DNA of 20,407 bases from Rhodobacterales bacterium UBA7416 (GTDB lineage: Bacteria; Pseudomonadota; Alphaproteobacteria; Rhodobacterales; Rhodobacteraceae). Shown in pieces: positions 1 through 7,979 of the stretch; positions within the stretch are counted from its first letter, which is position 1, and each line of letters starts with the position of its first letter. Location: the NCBI GenBank assembly GCA_002469545.1, contig DKMK01000057.1:1-20407 (forward strand), read 5' to 3'. The notes below the pieces were generated by a model. That model made no database searches and was not told where the DNA came from. It was given only the letters and a program-made list of their open reading frames with translations. Position numbers and translations under genes: made by a program.

Positions 1-69
1 CCAATTTATCTGACGACGGACAAGTTTTTAAATTATGAGACTCGAAGTAACGTAGGTATTTTCAAAAAA

Positions 70-459
70 TTACAGCCCACGTTCTTCAAAGACGGCCTTC
101 GCAGCTCGAAAGCATTCCAAGGCCTGAGGCACACCGCAATAAATGCCAATTACGTGAATAATAGCGCGAATTTCATCTTTGCTTACGCCATTATTAATCG
201 CACCGCGGCAATGAATTTCCCATTCGTGCATTTTCCCCAGTGCACCGAGCATTGAAAGGTTCATCATAGATCGTGTCTTGGCGTCGATCACATCATCACC
301 CCAGCCGAACCCCCAACACCAAGCCGTCATGGCTTCTTGAAAGGGGCGGGTGAAGTCATCTGCGGCTTCTAAGTTCTTCGTGACATATTCTGCTCCCAAA
401 GTCGCTTTGCGTTGCTCTAAGCCTTTTAAAAATAGATTTTCATCAAATGTATCAACCAT
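70..459 (-). CDS. Carboxymuconolactone decarboxylase (CMD/AhpD-like) family protein
   Basis: A 129-residue protein of the usual single-domain CMD size. The all-helical body includes the stretch TRSMMNLSMLGALGKMHEWEIH followed by VSKDEIRAIIHVIGIYCGVPQA, typical of PcaC-like 4-carboxymuconolactone decarboxylases. A paired CxxC redox motif of AhpD type is absent; the cysteines present (Cys48, Cys84, Cys108, Cys115) are scattered, so a decarboxylase or isomerase-like role is more likely than a peroxidase partner. It is the last gene of the minus-strand operon. The aldehyde dehydrogenase stop precedes its ATG by three bases, and the end of that gene supplies an AAAGGG ribosome binding site. The protocatechuate genes that normally accompany pcaC are absent, so the substrate is probably not carboxymuconolactone. 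Family assignment is firm; the reaction is unknown. Confidence 0.85.
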   Translation of the reverse strand: MVDTFDENLFLKGLEQRKATLGAEYVTKNLEAADDFTRPFQEAMTAWCWGFGWGDDVIDAKTRSMMNLSMLGALGKMHEWEIHCRGAINNGVSKDEIRAIIHVIGIYCGVPQALECFRAAKAVFEERGL

Positions 460-462
460 GGT

Positions 463-1917
463 TTACCCTTTTAATTTTATTGCAATATTCTTGGTCTGAA
501 CGTAATTCCAAAGTGCTTCGCGGCCTTTTTCTCGACCATAGCCCGACAGGCCATATCCCCCAAAAGGGGTTTCAACGCCGCCTGCAAACCACTCGTTCAC
601 AAACACTTGGCCTGCGCGTAATTTACGTGCTGCTGTTGTTGCGCGATCAATGTTTGATGTGAATATACCTGCGGCCAACCCATATGGTGTGCCATTTGCA
701 ATCTCAATTGCGTCTTCATCTGACTGAAATTTCAGAACACTTAATACGGGCCCAAAGACCTCTTCATTTGCGATGGTCATTTCAGGCGTAACATTTGTAA
801 TCAGTGTTGGCTCTAAAAACGCACCGGGAATGTTCATTTTACGCCCGCCAGTCACAACTGTAGCGCCCTGTTTTTGGGCATCCACAATCATCTGAGCCGC
901 GCGATCACGTTGTGTTTCTGATACCATTGGGCCCATATTGTTACCAAATTCTGTGCGATCCAAACCAGGGCCGACGCTAAGCGATTTAGCGATCGTTTCA
1001 ATGCGACTAACCAATTCATCATGAATGCTTTCATGCGCGATGACACGGCTCATGGCTGAACACACTTGGCCTGCGTTGAAATATATCCCCCAACGTACAT
1101 CGTTTTCAAAGGCATCCAAATCAGCATCATGATGAACGATAGCAGCTGATTTTCCACCCAGCTCTAATACACAAGGCACCACGTTTTGGGCAGCTGCTGT
1201 TGCAATGCTGATCCCAGTTTGAACGGAACCAGTGAATACAATTTGGCGCACATCAGGGTGGCCCGTCAGTGCGGCGCCTGCTTCATGCCCATACCCACAA
1301 AGAATGTTCACAGTCCCACGCGGCAATCCAACCGCTTCAGCTGCTTTGGCTAACCACATACAAGATAGGGGTGTCAATTCAGGCGTCTTAATGACACATG
1401 CATTACCTGTTGCGATGGCTGCGGACATTGAGCGTGCGGCCATTTCAACGGGATAATTCCATGGGATTACATGTGCTGTGACGCCGTATGGTTCATATGT
1501 TGTGAAATCAAAGTAACTTGCGCCCAAGGGGATCGAACGTCCCTCAACCGTTTCGGCTTGATTGCCATAGTATTCAAAATACCGCGCGGCACCTTCAATC
1601 TCGATACGCGATTCCCATAATGGTTTGCCTTGTTCTAGTGTCAGAACCGTCGCGATCTCATCAATATTATCTAACAGGTATCGCCCCATGCCTTGGACCA
1701 TGCGTCCACGTTCAACGGGGCGCAGGTCCGCCAAAGCACCTGATAGATGCATGCGTTTCGCAGCCCGTACAGCCGTATCGATATCACCCGCATCAGCAAT
1801 AGCCTGTTCGGCCAATTTTTCACCAGTGCCGGGGTTAAACACATCAATCCGACCTGCGCCGCCATCGACCCATTCGCCATCTATGTAGTTTTTCCAGTAA
1901 TCATTTATTTGGGTCAT
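463..1917 (-). CDS. NAD(P)-dependent aldehyde dehydrogenase
   Basis: A full-length ALDH-superfamily enzyme (484 residues, usual size) that oxidises an aldehyde to a carboxylate. The motifs are in order: the IPWNYP nucleotide-binding segment at 151-156 with the oxyanion Asn154, KTPE at 177-180, FTGS at 228-231, the general base Glu252 in LELGGK, the nucleophile Cys286 in FNAGQVC, and the EEVFGPV element further on. It resembles the betaine-aldehyde / gamma-aminobutyraldehyde dehydrogenase branch, but substrate cannot be fixed by eye. It follows the sulfotransferase-like gene by three bases and precedes the CMD-like gene by three, so it is co-translated within the operon. In context it may oxidise a semialdehyde made by the Rieske, FAD or aminotransferase steps (inference). 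Confidence 0.95.
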   Translation of the reverse strand: MTQINDYWKNYIDGEWVDGGAGRIDVFNPGTGEKLAEQAIADAGDIDTAVRAAKRMHLSGALADLRPVERGRMVQGMGRYLLDNIDEIATVLTLEQGKPLWESRIEIEGAARYFEYYGNQAETVEGRSIPLGASYFDFTTYEPYGVTAHVIPWNYPVEMAARSMSAAIATGNACVIKTPELTPLSCMWLAKAAEAVGLPRGTVNILCGYGHEAGAALTGHPDVRQIVFTGSVQTGISIATAAAQNVVPCVLELGGKSAAIVHHDADLDAFENDVRWGIYFNAGQVCSAMSRVIAHESIHDELVSRIETIAKSLSVGPGLDRTEFGNNMGPMVSETQRDRAAQMIVDAQKQGATVVTGGRKMNIPGAFLEPTLITNVTPEMTIANEEVFGPVLSVLKFQSDEDAIEIANGTPYGLAAGIFTSNIDRATTAARKLRAGQVFVNEWFAGGVETPFGGYGLSGYGREKGREALWNYVQTKNIAIKLKG

Positions 1918-1920
1918 TGT

Positions 1921-2661
1921 TTAAGCCTTTAGACGGTGTTGATATAAGTGTTCGTAATGTGGACGCATGCGCCGATAAACTTGTTTAACACGCTCGGACG
2001 CATCATTGACCTCGATATATTTGCGTTCTTGTCGCTTTAGGCCAGTAGAGCTTGCAAGATTGCCATGGAATGATCCACCATCCCACCAACTATGTTCAGC
2101 AGGGTCTCCGCCCATTTCCCATTTCAAGGCTTCCGGCATGAAGGGGATGTCGACAGCCTCGCACCATAACTTCACCATTGTTTCGGGGTCTTCTAACATA
2201 TCATCGCTGTCGATCACCGGGGGCGGGGTTCCGTTTAGTGCGGTTAGCAAGTCGAACAAGGCACGCTGTTCTGGAAATCCAACTTCGCCCTCATCAAAGT
2301 TAGGCCATTTGTTGTAGATGGATGAAATCGTTTTGGCAGGATCACGGATCAAAAAGGCATGATTGAAGTTACTTAGGAATTCGGGTGTCCACATGTGATT
2401 GATGTAATGTGGGAAGTCTTTCATGAACACAGGGCCCTTAGTTGCACGTGCTTGGATATCATCCCAAACGCTTTCCAGTGTTAGCCCTTTTGTGGTCTTA
2501 TCACCGTCTTTGTAACGTTGCCAGAACGGTTCTTCGCCTTGATACCAAGCTTCGCCAAAAGGTTCGTGTAGGCAATCCATATCACCGCGTTGGCGCATCA
2601 TCCATTCAAATGCAGTCGAGGTGGAGCGGGGCACAGCCCAAAGTGCAAGAATTTTAGTCAT
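1921..2661 (-). CDS. Sulfotransferase-like (P-loop) protein
   Basis: A 246-residue protein starting at the ATG at 2661; the frame stays open further upstream, but homology begins at MTKILALWAVPRSTSTAF. The PRSTSTAF loop at 11-18 matches the 5'-phosphosulfate-binding loop of PAPS-dependent sulfotransferases, and FLIRDPAKTISSIY at 103-116 matches the 3'-phosphate-binding motif. Length suits the compact bacterial sulfotransferase family. It should move a sulfuryl group from PAPS to a hydroxyl or amine, acting in the cytoplasm as no signal peptide is seen. Its start overlaps the upstream gene by 8 bp, and the aldehyde dehydrogenase begins three bases after its stop, so it is embedded in the operon. 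A biosynthetic-type enzyme inside a catabolic operon is odd. The family call is solid; acceptor and real activity are unknown. Confidence 0.82.
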   Translation of the reverse strand: MTKILALWAVPRSTSTAFEWMMRQRGDMDCLHEPFGEAWYQGEEPFWQRYKDGDKTTKGLTLESVWDDIQARATKGPVFMKDFPHYINHMWTPEFLSNFNHAFLIRDPAKTISSIYNKWPNFDEGEVGFPEQRALFDLLTALNGTPPPVIDSDDMLEDPETMVKLWCEAVDIPFMPEALKWEMGGDPAEHSWWDGGSFHGNLASSTGLKRQERKYIEVNDASERVKQVYRRMRPHYEHLYQHRLKA

Positions 2662-3478
2662 GTAAGCTATCCAATAAATGCCCATTTGATTTGGTCGGGG
2701 CCAAACCAAGGGTCTTGAGTATGCGCCAGTAAAGTGCGGTATCATGCCCGATGACGGGTTTTCCCAATGCGGCTTCTAGATCTTTTGTCAGATGCACAGG
2801 ACGTTGCGGTTGGCCCATGGCACCTGTTCGAAAGTTACACATGCCATTGATCAGATACACATCTGCAGTGGGGGCCTGTTCAGCAACATATTCGAAAGAT
2901 TTGAGCGCAAGGTCGCCCTCAAAAACCCAGCGATGATCATTCACTGCTTTTTGGTTTGGAAACCAGCCTTGGTCATGGAAATTCCCAGCCCACAACACAT
3001 CAAAGCCAGCTTCTTTTAAAAACCCAACAGTGCCCTGCCACCATGATGGCCAATGATAGGCAGCATTAAGCGCAACCTTTTCCACATTCATTGCGCGTAA
3101 TGCCTCGACCATCGCATAACCTGCCATGTGAAATGCTGTGTCATATTTTTCAGACAAGCGCTCACAATGATCGCGAATGCCATTCACGCCCAAACCACTC
3201 GCGTGAACCCAATTAGATCCAACCTGCCCACAAACATCTGCACCATTGCGCGACATGCAGTGAACAAAATCATCCATCATTCCGAAGTTCTGTTTGCGTT
3301 GATCCAACCCGTGTTTGTAATCGGGTACATGCAGCATCCAGCCATGCGCACCCACAGTTTCAGGCGCGAGGCGCAAAAAATCTGAAGGCGCTGCATCAAA
3401 ATCAAAAGGCGGACAGGTGAATCCCACTTGGTATGGGAACAGCTTATGTTCAGGTCGCCATGTTTCGGGCATCAACAT
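2654..3478 (-). CDS. Asp/Glu racemase-fold protein, arylmalonate decarboxylase / maleate isomerase-like
   Basis: A 274-residue protein. The ATG at 3478 sits one base after the Rieske gene stop (TAAGATG) with GGAG nine bases upstream, so I prefer it to the ATG at 3493. The C-terminal half, NGMCNFRTGAMG followed by LEAALGKPVIGHDTALYWRIL, matches the maleate cis-trans isomerase / AMDase group, where the second active-site cysteine lies in CTNLRT; here it is Cys214. At the first cysteine position (CTSG in isomerases) this protein reads QVGSNW, placing Gly87 there. That Gly...Cys pattern is the one known from arylmalonate decarboxylase rather than from racemases with two cysteines. A decarboxylase role is therefore possible but inferred. 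It is translationally coupled to the Rieske gene and overlaps the sulfotransferase gene by 8 bp. Confidence 0.75.
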   Translation of the reverse strand: MLMPETWRPEHKLFPYQVGFTCPPFDFDAAPSDFLRLAPETVGAHGWMLHVPDYKHGLDQRKQNFGMMDDFVHCMSRNGADVCGQVGSNWVHASGLGVNGIRDHCERLSEKYDTAFHMAGYAMVEALRAMNVEKVALNAAYHWPSWWQGTVGFLKEAGFDVLWAGNFHDQGWFPNQKAVNDHRWVFEGDLALKSFEYVAEQAPTADVYLINGMCNFRTGAMGQPQRPVHLTKDLEAALGKPVIGHDTALYWRILKTLGLAPTKSNGHLLDSLHD

Positions 3479-3479
3479 C

Positions 3480-4568
3480 TTAGGGTTCTCCATCTACTGC
3501 TTCACGCATCCATTTTTGTAAGTGCATGACAGAATGCTCTGAATTCACACCCGATTTGGGATCAATCACTAAGGGGCCAGGTACATAGCCGCGCGATTTT
3601 AATCCGCGTTGTACGCTTTCAACCAAGTGAATATCTTCTTCTACAGTGGTTTCACGATCTTGAATCGCCAATTGTCTGGCAACGCCATCCTCTGCGCCAT
3701 CTACCGAATACCAGCCGCGATATAATATCACGTGATCCGCATCGATTGCACGCCAATGATAGGTGTTGAGGACGTTACCTGGATAAACCTGAAAGCTGAA
3801 CATGGGCCACAAGAACCAACTGGAATATTGATCGAAATGATCAAAGCCAGAATGAATATCATAGGTCATATCATCCAAGCTTTGGCATTCTGTCGTGTGA
3901 CGTAAACAGTGTCCCTGTGGTTGGATATCATAGGTTTCGGGTTTCACGACGCCTGTGGCAAATGTTGGGTGGTTTAGGCTGCAATGGTAACATTCAGAGT
4001 AGTTTTCCACGCTAACTTTCCAATTGCAATTCTCGGGAACTTCTACAATCTCTAATGGCTTCAATGTTTTGAAATGCGGAACCCATTCTTCAAGTTCTTT
4101 ACGTGCATTCGGAAACCAATCATCCATTGGCTTTGCATCTTTGTCTAAATTCACAAAGATAAACCCTAGGAAAATTTCTGTGCGTACTTCGGTCAAACAA
4201 ATCTTGGATTTATCAAAACCTTCAACGGCATTGATATTGGGGCCAGCACGCAACCCACCTGTCAATTCGTACGTCCATGAATGATAGGGACACACAACAA
4301 CGCGTGTGGTTCCTTGTCCCTGAACCAATTGGTGTGCGCGGTGTTGGCAAACGTTATAAAACGTTCGGATGACATCATCACGCCCTTTGATGCAAAACAG
4401 ATTTTCACCAGCCATTTCAAAAGCAAAATAATCACCAGTATTTGCAAGCAGTGAGCTGTGACCTGCAAATTGCCATGTACGTGCTAAGACACCATCTTGC
4501 TCAATCTTAAAGACTTCGGGATCCGTGTAATAACGCGCATCAAGTGAGTGAGTTACCGCTTTTGTCAT
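3480..4568 (-). CDS. Rieske non-heme iron oxygenase, quaternary-amine N-demethylase type
   Basis: A 362-residue oxygenase subunit. The Rieske cluster ligands are Cys74 and His76 (CQHRAH) and Cys93 and His96 (CPYHSW). The catalytic iron ligands are His195 and His200 (ENYSECYHCSLNHP) and probably Asp312 (TTVEEDIHLVESVQRGL). Three residues before His195 sits Glu192 where classical ring-hydroxylating dioxygenases have the bridging Asp; Glu is also found in carnitine monooxygenase CntA, and the surrounding motif is shared with glycine betaine monooxygenase GbcA. I infer oxidative removal of an N-methyl group from a betaine-like substrate. Its ATG overlaps the regulator stop by 4 bp (ATGA) with an AAGGA site upstream. 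The ferredoxin/flavin reductase it needs is not in the window. Family is firm; substrate is open. Confidence 0.92.
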   Translation of the reverse strand: MTKAVTHSLDARYYTDPEVFKIEQDGVLARTWQFAGHSSLLANTGDYFAFEMAGENLFCIKGRDDVIRTFYNVCQHRAHQLVQGQGTTRVVVCPYHSWTYELTGGLRAGPNINAVEGFDKSKICLTEVRTEIFLGFIFVNLDKDAKPMDDWFPNARKELEEWVPHFKTLKPLEIVEVPENCNWKVSVENYSECYHCSLNHPTFATGVVKPETYDIQPQGHCLRHTTECQSLDDMTYDIHSGFDHFDQYSSWFLWPMFSFQVYPGNVLNTYHWRAIDADHVILYRGWYSVDGAEDGVARQLAIQDRETTVEEDIHLVESVQRGLKSRGYVPGPLVIDPKSGVNSEHSVMHLQKWMREAVDGEP

Positions 4569-5449
4569 TCAGCATCCTTATATATTCCAAGTTGATGTCG
4601 TCTTGTATGAAAACGTTCGACCCGTTCAGGGATTTCAGATGATCCACATGCAATCACGAAGCTTAAAAGTGTTTCAAGTAGGGAAACTGTCGTGACGGAT
4701 GAGGGGAAAAACTGTGGTGTATCTGCGGCCACGATGAACCCGTGATCAGACCCAACGATAATGGGGGATGCTGGGCTGTCTGAAATGCCAACAACTTTCA
4801 TTCCTTGTTCGCGCGCCACCTTCACCGCCTCAATAACTTCGGTGCGATAAGGTTTGCATGTGATGGCAATTAAAACGTCTTGGCTGTCAGCCCATGCGAG
4901 ATCATCAACCGCTGTAGATCCTACTTTCGGGATCAAATGGAATTGCGACATGCCTGTTGACGCCAGATAAGTGAAGTTTTGCGCATTTGCGTTATTCACG
5001 CCCACACCCAAGGTGAACACTTGGCGTGAATTCCAGATATCTTCGGCAGCAGCTTTTAAATCTGTTTCACTGATATTTCCAAATGTGTCTTCGATATTGG
5101 CCAGCATTGCACCAACCATATCAGCATAAAGGCCACCTAACTCCCCATTTGCGCCAATGGATTGTAACCACCTTGCGCGATCGGGAAAGGACACGGTGCC
5201 ATTGCGGATTTCATCGCGGAATGGCTCGCGGAAATCATCATATCCTTCAAAGCCAACTTGGCGCGCCATGCGTACGACTGTGTTTGGCTTTACTTGAGCC
5301 GCTTGTGCAATTTCGCGCACAGTTGAAACTCCGACATCTTGGGGGTTTTCCAAAACGTAAGTTGCGGCCTTACGCGCCTCTGGTGTTAACGCCCCAAGTT
5401 CGTCTGCTAAGCGATCTAAAATCGCGCCTGATATATTTGTACCATTCAT
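4565..5449 (-). CDS. MurR/RpiR-family transcriptional regulator
   Basis: A 294-residue regulator with an N-terminal HTH of RpiR type (about 8-85; VSTVREIAQAAQVKPNTVVRMARQVGF is the helix-turn-helix) and a C-terminal SIS domain (about 120-265) that in this family binds a phosphosugar or other metabolite. The reading frame is open to 5581, but homology begins near MNGTNISGAILDRLADELG. The ATG at 5449 and another at 5458 are both possible and neither has a clear Shine-Dalgarno, so the transcript may be nearly leaderless. The inverted repeat at 5438-5465 covers this start, which suggests autoregulation. Its stop overlaps the Rieske start by 4 bp, so it heads the minus-strand operon and probably controls the divergent operon as well. 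Whether it represses or activates cannot be read from sequence. Confidence 0.92.
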   Translation of the reverse strand: MNGTNISGAILDRLADELGALTPEARKAATYVLENPQDVGVSTVREIAQAAQVKPNTVVRMARQVGFEGYDDFREPFRDEIRNGTVSFPDRARWLQSIGANGELGGLYADMVGAMLANIEDTFGNISETDLKAAAEDIWNSRQVFTLGVGVNNANAQNFTYLASTGMSQFHLIPKVGSTAVDDLAWADSQDVLIAITCKPYRTEVIEAVKVAREQGMKVVGISDSPASPIIVGSDHGFIVAADTPQFFPSSVTTVSLLETLLSFVIACGSSEIPERVERFHTRRHQLGIYKDAE

Positions 5450-5465
5450 GATTGACATTGGTACA
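5438..5465. promoter_or_regulatory. Candidate operator: TGTACCA-N14-TGGTACA inverted repeat
   Basis: Perfect 7-bp arms at 5438-5444 and 5459-5465, with centres 21 bp apart (two helical turns), so both half-sites face the same side of the DNA. The flanks are also partly symmetrical (ATTTGTACCA against TGGTACATTT). The repeat covers the regulator start codon, and its right arm lies between the -35 and -10 positions of the divergent promoter. A dimeric RpiR protein is the obvious candidate ligand. Binding is inferred. Confidence 0.55.
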
Positions 5466-5481
5466 TTTACACCATTAGCCT
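5452..5481 (+). promoter_or_regulatory. Candidate promoter of the plus-strand operon
   Basis: A perfect TTGACA at 5452-5457 is followed after 18 bp by TAGCCT, a poor -10 (3 of 6). Transcription would begin near 5488 and leave a leader of about 35 bases before the ATG at 5523. The -35 lies inside the spacer of the inverted repeat at 5438-5465. On the minus strand TGGACA (5486-5481) could be the -35 of the divergent operon, with a weak -10 near 5463-5458. Confidence 0.4.
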
Positions 5482-5522
5482 GTCCAGTAGAAAATGCGAG
5501 TCGTCTCAAAGGAATGCAAAAA

Positions 5523-7979
5523 ATGTCACAATCCAATCTACCAACCCATGCAAAAGTCGTCATTGTAGGCGGAGGCGTCATGGGCTGTGGTCTTGCCTAT
5601 CACCTTGCACATGAAGGCTGGACAGATGTGGTATTGCTAGAAAAAGCGGAACTGACATCAGGTTCGACGTGGCACGCGGCAGGGCAAATCACTCATTCAA
5701 CCAGCTCCTTTGGTTTGGGCAAAATGGTGGATTACAACATCCAGCTTTATTCTGGGGACCTAGAAAAAGAGACTGGCCAAGCGGTGACTTGGCATGGCTG
5801 CGGATCATTCCGCTTGGCTTATACTGAGGATGAAATGGACTGGTTACGTCATACCTTATCTGTTGGACGCTCGCTTGGATTTAACATCGAACTGGTTGAT
5901 CCTGCATTCATCGCAACAAAGCATCCATTCTATAATCTAGACGGCGTTTTAGGTGGGCTTTATACGCCAGACGACGGTCATGTTGATCCATCGAATGTGA
6001 CCATGGCAATGGCTGCAGGGGCGCGCCAAAAGGGTGTGAAAATTATACGCCGTTGTCGGGCTACAAACATCACGCAGTCAGACACGGGCGAATGGGTTGT
6101 TGAAACAGAGCAGGGCACGATCACCTGTGAACATGTTGTAAATGCAGGCGGTACATATGCCCGTCAAATGGGTGAATGGTCTGGGCTACAATTGCCGATG
6201 ACCTCCATGACACACCATTACTTTGTCACTGACCCTGTGCCTGAATTTCAGGATTTAGACAAAGAGTTACCCGTTATTCGCGATGACAAACTTGTGTCTG
6301 GTTACATCCGCATGGAACAGAAAAAAGGCTTGATCGGGATCTATGAGAAAGAAAACCCCAACGCTGTTTGGTTAGATGAATGTCCATGGAACGCTGAAAA
6401 CGAATTGTTTGCACCTGACTTTGATCGGGTAATGCCATATCTTGAAAACGCAATGGATCGCATGCCGATTTTTGCCAATCTTGGGATTTCACGCGATGTA
6501 CATGGCGCTATTTCGCATCCACCAGATGGTAATCCACTTATTGGCCCAGCACCAGGTGTGACGAATTACTGGTGCTGTTGCGGTACGCAAATTGGAATTG
6601 GTTGGGGACCTGGCTTAAGCAGGGAACTTGCAAAATGGATGATCCATGGATCATCGGATATTTCTATGCGTGATTATGATCCACGTCGTTTTGGCGATTA
6701 TGCTGTGAAAGAATGGCAAGTCACAAAGGCGAAAGAGGATTACTGTTTACGTCACGAAATTCCGTTCCCACATTTCAACCGTCTTGCGGGTCGTCCAATT
6801 AAGCCTTCCCCGATGTATGAACGCCTCAAACAAAAAGGCGCGGTATACGAAGAGGTTTATGGTCACGAACGCCCACGCTGGTTTGCGCGCGGCGATGTTG
6901 AGCAACGTGATTATTATTCGTTCCGTCGCAATGAAGTACACGACATGATTGGTGTGGAATGCAAAGCCGTGCGTGAAGCTTGTGGCATTATGGATATATC
7001 AGCCTTCACCAAGGTTAAAATTTCAGGCCCAGATGCTGAAAGATACTTGGATCGTTTGGTTGCAAATAAGTTACCGCAAAAAATTGGCGGTATTGCCTTA
7101 ACACATGTCATGAACCGTCGCGGGCGGATCGAGTTGGAAACCACTGTCGTTAAATTGGCCGATGATACGTTTTATCTGGTTTGCGCGGCATTCTTTGAAC
7201 AACGATTGTTGGATCATCTTGCGTTCAACCAAGACGGGGAAGTCGTGAAAACTACCAAGCTCTCCGATGATTGGGCAGCACTTACCCTAAACGGACCCAA
7301 CGCACGGAAAGTTCTGGAGCAATGCACTGATGCGCCTTTAGATAATACCAACTTTAGATGGCTGAGCGCGCAGAATATTAAAGTCGCGGGTCACGATGTT
7401 TGGGCTTTTCGGATGTCATATTCTGGTGAATTGGGTTGGGAATTTCATATCCCACGCGAAAATGCTTTGGCCGTTTATGATGCCTTATGGGCTGCTGGCA
7501 TTGAGCACGGGATCACTGATTATGGATCGTTTGCGATGAATGTGCTGCGTATGGAAAAGGCGTTCAAAGGTGCTGGTGAGCTGAACAATGAGGTGACCTT
7601 GGCCGAAGCTGATGTGATGCGATTTGCGAAGCTTGATAAAGAATATATCGGCGTAGAAGCCACCCGCGAGAGTGCTGAAAAAGCAGAAGCGGGGACAATG
7701 CCGTGGGTCTGTGCCTATCTTGAATTTGAACCAGACGGGGTTGAGGATGGTCACGGTGGCGAGGCTGTTATTGTGAACAACCAAGTTGTTGGATCGACGG
7801 CATCCGTTGCCTATTCCCATATCTACGGAAAAGTACTGGCATTTGCCTATCTAAAACCGCATGCGGCTGTACCCAATACTGAAATTGAAGTGATTGTTGC
7901 AGGTAAGCCGCGCAAAGGCCGAATCCTTGCTGATGCTGTTTATGATCCTGAAAACAAACTGCCGAGGACAGACGCATGA
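5523..7979 (+). CDS. FAD-dependent dehydrogenase with C-terminal GcvT domain (dimethylglycine/sarcosine dehydrogenase-like)
   Basis: An 818-residue two-part enzyme. Residues about 10-370 form the DAO-type FAD domain: dinucleotide motif VGGGVMGCG at 15-23 and TSGSTWHAAG with His51, the position of the covalently flavinylated histidine in dimethylglycine dehydrogenases. An FAO_M linker and a GcvT-like tetrahydrofolate domain follow (about 425-810; GELGWEFHIP, NVLRMEKAF, YDPENKLPR). The family oxidises an N-methyl amine and passes the one-carbon unit to folate. I chose the ATG at 5523 because AAAGGA precedes it by about 9 bases and the FAD domain starts just after; the frame extends up to 5448 into the divergent regulator. 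With the Rieske enzyme it would make two successive N-demethylations (inference). The 4-bp ATGA overlap couples it to the next gene. Confidence 0.93.
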   Translation: MSQSNLPTHAKVVIVGGGVMGCGLAYHLAHEGWTDVVLLEKAELTSGSTWHAAGQITHSTSSFGLGKMVDYNIQLYSGDLEKETGQAVTWHGCGSFRLAYTEDEMDWLRHTLSVGRSLGFNIELVDPAFIATKHPFYNLDGVLGGLYTPDDGHVDPSNVTMAMAAGARQKGVKIIRRCRATNITQSDTGEWVVETEQGTITCEHVVNAGGTYARQMGEWSGLQLPMTSMTHHYFVTDPVPEFQDLDKELPVIRDDKLVSGYIRMEQKKGLIGIYEKENPNAVWLDECPWNAENELFAPDFDRVMPYLENAMDRMPIFANLGISRDVHGAISHPPDGNPLIGPAPGVTNYWCCCGTQIGIGWGPGLSRELAKWMIHGSSDISMRDYDPRRFGDYAVKEWQVTKAKEDYCLRHEIPFPHFNRLAGRPIKPSPMYERLKQKGAVYEEVYGHERPRWFARGDVEQRDYYSFRRNEVHDMIGVECKAVREACGIMDISAFTKVKISGPDAERYLDRLVANKLPQKIGGIALTHVMNRRGRIELETTVVKLADDTFYLVCAAFFEQRLLDHLAFNQDGEVVKTTKLSDDWAALTLNGPNARKVLEQCTDAPLDNTNFRWLSAQNIKVAGHDVWAFRMSYSGELGWEFHIPRENALAVYDALWAAGIEHGITDYGSFAMNVLRMEKAFKGAGELNNEVTLAEADVMRFAKLDKEYIGVEATRESAEKAEAGTMPWVCAYLEFEPDGVEDGHGGEAVIVNNQVVGSTASVAYSHIYGKVLAFAYLKPHAAVPNTEIEVIVAGKPRKGRILADAVYDPENKLPRTDA

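Noticed and set aside
5448..5522. Longer FAD/GcvT protein starting at 5448.
   Set aside because: The extra 25 residues lack homology, overlap the divergent regulator start and promoter, and the ATG at 5523 has a proper ribosome binding site.
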